DNA from: Spinellus fusiger
Taxonomy: Eukaryota > Mucoromycota > Mucoromycetes > Mucorales > Phycomycetaceae
Assembly (NCBI GenBank): GCA_025094145.1
Contig: JALLLS010000017.1
Span: forward strand, 186,001 to 250,000
DNA length: 64,000 bases
Direction of reading: 5' to 3'
Under the pieces are notes generated by a model. That model worked only from the letters and a program-made list of their open reading frames with translations, ran no database searches and had not been told where the DNA came from. Positions 57,295 through 64,000 of this stretch are shown piece by piece. Numbering within the stretch: position 1 is the first letter of the stretch; each line of letters begins with the position of its first letter. The translations under genes were made by a program, and so were the position numbers.

Positions 57295-58890
57295 TGTATT
57301 GTCCAAATAATGATAGATACCAAACAGAAAGTAGAGAAATTATGATATGATCAAGAAATGGTAACATACTGCAAAGAATGAGTAAAATGAATCAGTCATA
57401 TAATCCTATGAGCTAATTACTTCTTTTTTTTCATATAGGATAGTTAGGTTTGGAATATAAATACATACTTATTCAATGACTAAAATGTCAAGATAAGCAC
57501 AATAAAACACTACTGCTTCAGATTGATCTACAGAAATGACTCCAATCACTTGCATTTATTTAAAAAGCCCTTTTGTCAGTATGGAGTAGACATGCATGCT
57601 AACACTGAACAAGGTTGTCTGAATTTTATACGGCACAACCAAGACACACTGAGAAGAGATATACTAAGTGGTGTGCAGAATACTGTTACTTCAGGTCTTA
57701 GACACTAAAAACAAGAAATTAACAGTTAGCAAATTGTTAAAAAAAACAGCTACACAATCAATGGTTTGTGGTGAAGCATCTATGATAAGCTGTAGTATAT
57801 TTGAATACAGTGGATTGATCTTTCAGAGATAATATAAAAGTACAACAGCCTGCATTAGAATGTATGCCTTTTGGTGGTGATTTCTGCCAAGTTTTTATAT
57901 TTGTAGTCATCATTAAAGTATAAAAGAAGTATAAAAGAATAACAAACATTTGGATAAATAAGAGCAGAGTTAATTGTACGTTAACTAAAGTAATACCTTT
58001 GGACCTAAGAAGCTATTGACAACACCATCACATCAATGGATGATAAATAATAGCTGACACTATTCAATGTTGCTAATAAAATAACTATTTATTTTCTCTT
58101 TCTTATTGTATTTTTATCTATTCTTTCTGAACTAAAGATGTTATGCAGCCAACAAGATGTTAATGAAGTAAAGAAAATACAATATGTTTATAGAATCAAT
58201 CTAGGGTTCTTACATATATTTGATTTTTATAGGAGACTATAGCAAGTTATTCAGGTGCGAATCCTACCAGAAGAATGACAATAAAGGGAAAAGACATGCG
58301 GAGGATGTTGAAGAAAGAAGGATTCAAGCTCTATCTTATCAATGAATTCAAAACATAGAGCCTGTGTCCTGGGTGCAGGTTCTCACCTTTGGAAACATTT
58401 AAACATGTCAAGAACCCCAGGCCCTATCAACGAACAAAAATGCCCAAAGTTAAATGTTATTTCTTCTTAATCTTATATATATATTATAAAAATAAAAATA
58501 AAAGACTCATCTTTCTCTCTCTTCAAATAGGCGTTCAAACCAATATTATATGGACAAGACATTGAAGCTTTGGAACTGTGGTCTAGCTGCTACGTTATAA
58601 TTTAGACATATTCTAATGTCTCAAAGGGAAAATGGCACCCGTCCAGAGCTCTTTTGTAGATAGAACAAAAGAAAGTACGACTCCAAAGATACACCTACAA
58701 CAAAGAAAAGATCCAAGCCTTCTGGTTCATCTCTATCCTTCTCCATTCCCAGTGATCACTGGAGCCTCGGTTGACTAACTGACGGAAACTCATGATACAG
58801 GTAAACTATCTAAAAAGTAATAATGAAGTGTATATTATTCGGTTTTGTCATGCAAAAAGATATTATAATGTCTAGTATTCATATATTATA
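57295..58890 (+). mobile_element. Decayed mosaic: Helitron-helicase-like plus Fanzor-like sequence
   Basis: 57560-57705 reads FCQYGVDMHANTEQGCLNFI, then NQDTLRRDILSGVQN, matching the VD-y--E--RL-fir-NQ--lR pattern of the Helitron helicase-like region. Near 57865-57910 PFGGDFCQVF recalls the GGDFRQ motif of PIF1-type helicases. 58275-58440 reads IKGKDMRRMLKKEGFKLYLI, NEFKT, SLCPGC and HVKNPRPYQR, and after an intron LKLWNCGLAAT, FRHIL and ENGTRPELFCR (58550-58660). That order (RuvC strand, -EF-T, CxxC, NP-P, then W-RD-AA-NFR-I) is Fanzor-like. KKRSKPSGSS forms its tail (58705-58735). All parts have stops. A shorter copy is at 36840-37445. Confidence 0.6.
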
Positions 58891-60639
58891 AATTGTCACA
58901 GTTATATTAAATTGTAGTTATTAGTCATTTGTCTACATAAATCATAGGTATGTTCAAATTCTATCAGAAGTTGATTAATGTGTATTCAAGTATATCATGG
59001 TTTAGAAAACGTCATCTTACTTTTTACAAAAGACTCAAGGGTATATTCTGTAGGTGGTATTATGGAGATCTTAGCTTTAACATTAGGTTCTGATGTGTTA
59101 GTGTTTCCTGTTAATAATTTTCTTCCACGAGTCAAGTAGATTCCAATATGCTATTGTGGTAACCGAGTTGAGAACTACTAAACAAAGACAGTACTCTATT
59201 AATTGTTCTTGATAGTGTTAAAAGACCCAAAGGCAAAAGGTGTGTTTTTAGGAATTTAATAGATATATTTCTCAAATTGCTTCTGCTATGAATTGAGCAG
59301 GCTTATATACTTTCTTCTAAGTTACATTGATTACTTTTTATGATAGGTCTTATGGGATTCAGGGGGGGTATGTTCTTCATCCCCTTTTTCCAACAATAGA
59401 ATACCTCTTTATTATCTTCCAATCTTTTGTATATCTATTAATTGTATATTTTTAACTGGTAATAAAAATGAAGAACTATGGTTTGGTTTGGTTTGTTTGT
59501 CTATTTCTTACCTTAGGGCGCCTATAGACATATAGTTAATACTTTTGTTTGACATAAAACAATCATTATTAAAAAGAAATGTATACTAGGATAAATTATA
59601 TGCAATGCATTGTATTATTAGCTTACTATTGATGGTTTCTTCCTTGAAAATATGGACTGAATACTCCATAACCTTCTAGGATATCTGACCATCCAGAAAC
59701 CGACCAAATGTAACGATGCTCTTCAGGTACAATTGTTCCTATAGTCATAGCACCTTATAGAATATTTAAATAATTAAAGACTTGCTACAGTACACTATAT
59801 CCGAATATTTATTCTGCTTATACTTACTCATATAAAAAAAGGAAAGGAAAAAAAAAGGTGAATGAGCAGAATATAATGGTTTATTATCATATAAAAATAA
59901 TATAGTAAGACATCATATGGTATGGTAAGTGATGTGTTAAATATTATTTCGTGTGAATTATAAGCTCATACTTATTGAAAAAATAAACATATAAATAACA
60001 GGCTTACCACAAGTTATTAATTGATATTTAGATGTTCTATTATTTATAGTTGTTTATATGCAGGTTTTCTACTTTTTTGGACGTCCAATAAAGAATAAGA
60101 AAGATCAAAGAGTATTTTACTAAACTAAAATCATAGAGTAAAAGTAATTTTTATAATAATAAAAATCTGAGCTATTATTGTACTAAGAAAATTACATACA
60201 CTACTTTTTTTCTCCATAACACTACTATTTCCATAATGTCCCGATAATCCAACACTGCAAACATCTTTGTCAAAAGCCTTGAGATGCATCAAAGGTATAC
60301 TATCACTGAGATCAGTTCAGCTATCCTGAATGAGGTGCTGAACATGAACTCCACTATGGCTGAGGTATATCACATGCTCAACATGCCTAGATTTACTATA
60401 GTGTTAAGAATCCTTGAGCAAATGGTGTGCTATTTGGTTTTATAAGAGTATATTTCTCAAAGATGCAAAGGGTGCATCTGCTCTCACTATTTATGCTATT
60501 CTACATTTTATATATATGGAAACACTATAATAAGTTCTCTTGAAATAGGTGACTAGGTCTACCTATTTCCAACAATAGGAAACATAGTCAATCACTACAG
60601 CAAGATTAAATAAAATAAATGACATTAAAGAGTAAAATT
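58891..60639. other. AT-rich region, nothing recognised
   Basis: No gene or well-supported transposon fragment was found. A stretch at 60285-60430 is less AT-rich and may be a relic of a transposase N-terminal region upstream of the fragment at 60640, but no motif is clear. Confidence 0.35.
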
Positions 60640-61335
60640 TCTGTTAATAAGAAGTATACGGAAGAAAGACTTCAGTAGACTCATGGACAATGGGGCTTAT
60701 TGTTTTAGTCAAATAGGTCAAGAGTAGAGTTGATCGTCTATACAGCAATGCTAATATAATACAATATGCCATGGCCTTCCGGCCTGAGAACATACTGAAA
60801 AGGATATTTGGAGGAAGTGAGGTTATGATATGAGACTGTTTTAGTGGGGAGGGTGTTGGATGATGGATCTTAGTGAAGAGTAAGATAAACTCCAACAAGT
60901 ACACTATTGTCTTGGGAGACATCTACTTCCATGAACTCGAGCATTTCTCTCTATCCTAAACCCTGGAGTCAGTTTCTGCCTACAGGAGGTCAATGTTAGA
61001 CCCCATATGAGCAAGGCAACTCAACTAGAGAGTAGTAAATGGTTTAGAAAAGCCTTCTGCACCAAACAGAAATTGAATGTTGTTTTGGTGCTAGAATAAG
61101 GTAAAATATCAAAGGCAATAGATACCCTCATTTCCAGCATGGGGCGAAGATGTCAGGTAGTCATTGATGCCAAAGAATAATGTTAGTTACTAAGCAACCT
61201 TGTAATAAAAACCACTATTATGTATCTTATACACTACTTTATGCATCTATTGAAGGCTATATGCTTCTATCTAATGAGTCCATAAAGTGATAACACTATT
61301 TAGAAAATAATGACTACTTTCTGGTCACTTTATAT
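60640..61335 (+). mobile_element. Young Tc1-like transposon remnant, inverted copy of 50685-51330
   Basis: Plus-strand counterpart of the copy at 50.7-51.3 kb. It carries the same broken transposase end (SMGRRCQVVIDAKE before a stop) and the same 3' tail (AACATTATTCTTTGGC in reverse). Near-identity with the other copy covers about 60835-61330; a 27-nt stretch found in the other tail is absent here. Left of 60830 the two diverge. Confidence 0.8.
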
Positions 61336-61620
61336 CTAACATAATTGATCATTCTTTCACCACTTAATGTTTCTCTATGAAAATCACTTAAAAACCTCTC
61401 CACATCAGCACACAATTATAACTATAATTATCAGTAAATACTATGTCTTAGTAAAATGCCTTTTTCTTTTCTATTTTCAAAGTGTACATCTAATGTTATT
61501 CTAAGTAATAAATTAGTATTCTGACTTGTCATCTTAAACAGTCAACTACCATTGGTCAAGCAATAACTTTATTCTTATATTCTTCAATAAAGACAGACTA
61601 AAAAAAAAAACCCCTCCCCT

Positions 61621-62943
61621 TTAAGGAAAAATTCCGAGTTTTCTCATTATTCTGTAAAAATTACGTCTAGAAACTCGACTCGTCATACTCATGTGTAATT
61701 CCTCCAATGTCTGGGATGGATTGCGATTCCAATTGCGGGTTATCTCCAACTCGTCTTGCTCGGTAATTAAAGGATGCCTTTCTAAATTCTTCATGAGGTT
61801 GGGAGACTGTGTTTCTTTAAATGCCTTCAAGACTGCAGAGACAGATGCCTGGCTAGTACCAGCTATGGCAGCAACCTTATTTATGGTAAGGCCATTGACA
61901 TTACGTTCATGCAAGATTGTTTTGCGCATGTCTTCATCCACAGGCTTCTTTTTGCTGAACTTTTCACAGGTATCCCCAGTACTAATTGCATGTTCCTTCA
62001 AGACTCTTCTAACAGTTGATGGACTAGTGCCAATCATGGTAGCAATTTCTTTTTGGCTGAGACCATTGATATTACGCTCATGTACAATAGTCTTACGATC
62101 GCTTTCATCAATAGTCTTCATTTTTCTGCGAGACCTATTGTTATATTCACTATTAATATTCTGCTCGCTCAAGACTCTGGAAACAATTGTTTGACTAGTG
62201 CCAACTACAGTAGCAATCTTTTTTTGACCAAGGCCATTGATATTGTGTTCATGTAAAATGACTTTACGCATTATTTCAGGGACAACTTTGTTTTTGTTGC
62301 AAGCTTCACATGTACTCTCATTGCTATGTGCGTGTTCATTCAAAATTCTGGAAACACTTGCTCGGCTAATACCAACGAGAGTAGCAATCTCTTTTTGCAT
62401 GAGACCATTGGCTGTGTGCTCATGCAGGATCCTGTTGCGCATGTCTTCAGCGATGGGTTTCCTTTTGTTACAGGTATCACAATCATCTCCACTAAGACGC
62501 GTATGTTCATTCAATATTCTAGAAACAGTCGAGTTGCTAGTACCAGCTATAACAGCAATCTCTTTTTGCATGAGGCCATTGACTTTGTGTTCATGCAGTA
62601 TGATTCTGCGCATCTTATCAGCAACACGTTTCTTTTCTTCACAGACCTTGCGAGGCTTTTTAGTAAAAAGTAAATTCTCCCTCAAGATTTTTCTAATAGT
62701 CTCTGGCCGAGTGCCGATCATAGTAGCAATCTTTCTTTGGCTAAGGTCATTGACTTTGTGCTCATGAACAATAGTTTTACGTTCGTTTTCATCAATAACT
62801 CTTCTTTTTCTTTTACGAGATTGAGTGTTTGTTTTAGTTTTAGGAGTTTGAACGGTGGTGTTTGTTTCTTCTTTGATGTTTATTGGCTCAGTTGCAGATA
62901 TTTGTTCCATGATGAATGATTGTTCGGTGGGTAAAGTAAACAT
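61621..62943 (-). CDS. Six-fold tandem helix-turn-helix protein, Tc1-transposase-like, without DDE domain
   Basis: Single-exon frame of 440 residues. After a leader with a basic NLS-like SRKRKRR (42-48) come six homologous units of exactly 57 residues; the HE of each unit stands at 60, 117, 174, 231, 288 and 345. The unit consensus is R--I-HEH--NGL-QK-IA---GTS--TV-R-L-EH, a trihelical HTH like the first DNA-binding domain of Tc1/mariner and pogo-type transposases. The linkers carry CxxC (C155/C158, C212/C215) or one of the two cysteines (C101, C326) at the same phase. The end (394-440: EQDELEITRNWNRNPSQTLE, RVSRRNFYRIMRKLGIFP) looks like the second HTH of a Tc1 transposase. The frame stops just where a DDE domain would begin, and no such sequence follows. 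It may be a domesticated multi-site DNA binder or a transposon regulator; both are inference. It could also be a remnant of an unusual element. Confidence 0.85.
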   Translation of the reverse strand: MFTLPTEQSFIMEQISATEPINIKEETNTTVQTPKTKTNTQSRKRKRRVIDENERKTIVHEHKVNDLSQRKIATMIGTRPETIRKILRENLLFTKKPRKVCEEKKRVADKMRRIILHEHKVNGLMQKEIAVIAGTSNSTVSRILNEHTRLSGDDCDTCNKRKPIAEDMRNRILHEHTANGLMQKEIATLVGISRASVSRILNEHAHSNESTCEACNKNKVVPEIMRKVILHEHNINGLGQKKIATVVGTSQTIVSRVLSEQNINSEYNNRSRRKMKTIDESDRKTIVHERNINGLSQKEIATMIGTSPSTVRRVLKEHAISTGDTCEKFSKKKPVDEDMRKTILHERNVNGLTINKVAAIAGTSQASVSAVLKAFKETQSPNLMKNLERHPLITEQDELEITRNWNRNPSQTLEELHMSMTSRVSRRNFYRIMRKLGIFP

Positions 62944-63327
62944 TAAATAATAAAAGGAAAATTATAGTCTGGATAATTTTTTATTTGTATTATGACATTA
63001 TTGATAAAATGTGTTTACGACATAAAGTGACTTTCAACTGAATCTGCATTATTTATAACTCCGAGTGGTCTTTTATGTTAATCTTCTTTTTTTTTCCATG
63101 GCAATTATTTTATAGATTCCGTGAGTACAGGATTTTAACAAAATCAAGCGATTTTATTTATTTATTTTAAAATGTAAATTCATTATTGTAGATATTTCAA
63201 CAAATAAGACAAACACATTAGTGTTCAAAGACTTGCATTGTATTTTGGATGGGTGTAGCAATCACTACAAAAATTTTTTTTTAATTGGCATAAAAGAGAA
63301 AAGAGAAAAAGGAAAAAGGAAGAAGGC
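62944..63327. other. Upstream region of the HTH-repeat gene
   Basis: AT-rich, no gene. It should contain the promoter of the minus-strand HTH-repeat frame. No inverted repeat matching the 3' side of that frame was noticed. Confidence 0.4.
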
Positions 63328-63481
63328 TTTGTCCAATGTACAGTTCAAAGTATTTTATTTTTATTTTTGGGTGTTGGTTGCTATTCGCACATTGGGCATG
63401 TTAGCCACCCTATGAGAACTTTTGAAAAATAAGAATAAACATAGAAACACCTCAAATACAAAAGTGTTTGTCCAATGTACA
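63328..63481 (-). mobile_element. Short LINE 3'-end insertion with target-site duplication (copy C)
   Basis: A 124-bp piece of the LINE 3' terminus (63343-63466), closely matching 37906-38030, is flanked by the direct repeat TTTGTCCAATGTACA (63328-63342 and 63467-63481). The last four bases (TACA) can also belong to the LINE end, so the duplication is 11-15 bp. This is the signature of a severely 5'-truncated target-primed insertion. Its right flank is the left inverted repeat of the Tc1-like copy that follows. Confidence 0.9.
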
Positions 63482-64000
63482 CTGAGGAAACAAAATAATT
63501 GGCATTTTATTTATTTATAGAAGTCCGATAAATTTCATATCTTACATGAGACACCTGTTGCAGTTTTCTTTCTTTCTTCTTAATAAAAGTATATCCATAT
63601 TTAATTTATAATTCAACCAACAGATGAGCAGAAATTTACCATTGTTAATTTTCGACAAGCAAACATGAAAGTAAAGTAAATAGCTGAAAGAACTGAAGTA
63701 AAGCTGCGAACAATCTACAATGTTCTAAATCAATAAAAGACAAGAGGAACTACCAAACGCCAAGGAGGTTCGGGAAAACCCAAAATATTCAATGAAAGAG
63801 GAATAAGACACCTTTTGAACGTTATTAGCAAGAATAAACGAAATATTATTGATTCAGTTAAAAAAGTCTATGAAGAATCATTACTACGTTTCTGTGGTCT
63901 AGAGTGCCGCTTGATATTGATGGAAGATGGAGCACCCACTCACAAAAGTATTGTAGCAAGTGATTGGAAAAGAGAGATAGAAATTGATGGTTTGGAGTGG
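63478..64000 (+). mobile_element. Internally deleted Tc1-like transposon (copy 2), cut by window end
   Basis: It matches 14991-15515 of copy 1 base by base with scattered changes: the left end TACACTGAGGAAACAAAAT, TTTCATATCTTACAT, then the transposase frame from GAGCAGAAATTTACCATTG. The same internal deletion (VKKVYEESLLRF joined to GLECRLILMEDG) is present. In-frame stops (for example in GTAAAGTAAATAG and AATCAATAAAAG) make this copy a pseudogene. The right end lies beyond 64000. Confidence 0.88.

Noticed and set aside
62053..62767. Plus-strand frames of 67-176 residues across the HTH gene
   Set aside because: They repeat with the same 171-bp period as the minus-strand HTH units and are its antisense shadows.

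Overview
The window looks like nuclear DNA of an AT-rich fungus, most likely an early-diverging one (Mucoromycota-like). The protein-coding genes are cut by many short introns (about 45-260 bp) with GT-AG borders and CTAAC/CTRAY-like branch sites. The recognisable proteins are fungal or general eukaryotic. The spaces between genes hold Tc1/mariner, non-LTR (LINE), Helitron-like and Fanzor/TnpB-like remnants. The species assignment is inference. Exon maps were built by hand: donor, acceptor and codon phase were matched at each junction, and the total coding length had to be divisible by three.

Layout. 1-1.9 kb: AT-rich, no gene recognised, one 12-bp minisatellite. 1.9-6.6 kb: a LAMMER/CLK kinase (+) facing the replication-licensing ATPase Cdc6 (-). 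6.6-17.7 kb: a transposon graveyard with a Tc1-type element that has recognisable ends, a LINE ORF1 relic, the 3' half of a LINE reverse transcriptase, and an internally deleted Tc1 element joined to the broken end of that LINE. 17.8-20.3 kb: a long coiled-coil protein. 22.3-26.4 kb: the histone chaperone HIRA (18 exons). 27.5-29.1 kb: the ER-associated degradation lectin Yos9/OS-9. 29.4-32.2 kb: glycerol-3-phosphate acyltransferase Sct1/Gpt2. 32.6-38.7 kb: an unresolved EGF-like exon, Fanzor-like, Tc1, Helitron/Fanzor-mosaic and LINE remnants. 39.1-47.5 kb: four tightly packed minus-strand genes (LRR protein, TAF4, mitochondrial PPR protein, TMEM115-like membrane protein). 49.4-50.0 kb: a small secreted protein. 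52.0-55.3 kb: APC/C subunit Apc6/Cut9/Cdc16. 55.4-64 kb: a second TE-rich block with a BTB-BACK pseudogene, a Helitron/Fanzor mosaic, young Tc1 remnants, and an intact ORF made of six tandem helix-turn-helix repeats.

The housekeeping genes are not an operon, but several belong to chromatin, transcription and cell-cycle control: Cdc6, HIRA, TAF4, APC6 and the LAMMER kinase. Yos9 and Sct1 act at the ER.

The best candidate for something undescribed is the 440-residue protein at 61621-62943 (-). It has six helix-turn-helix units at an exact 57-residue period, a seventh Tc1-type second HTH at its end, and no DDE catalytic domain, and it is open while almost all nearby transposon copies are full of stops. 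Second is a mosaic mobile block, present in two copies, that joins Helitron helicase-like and Fanzor-like sequence.
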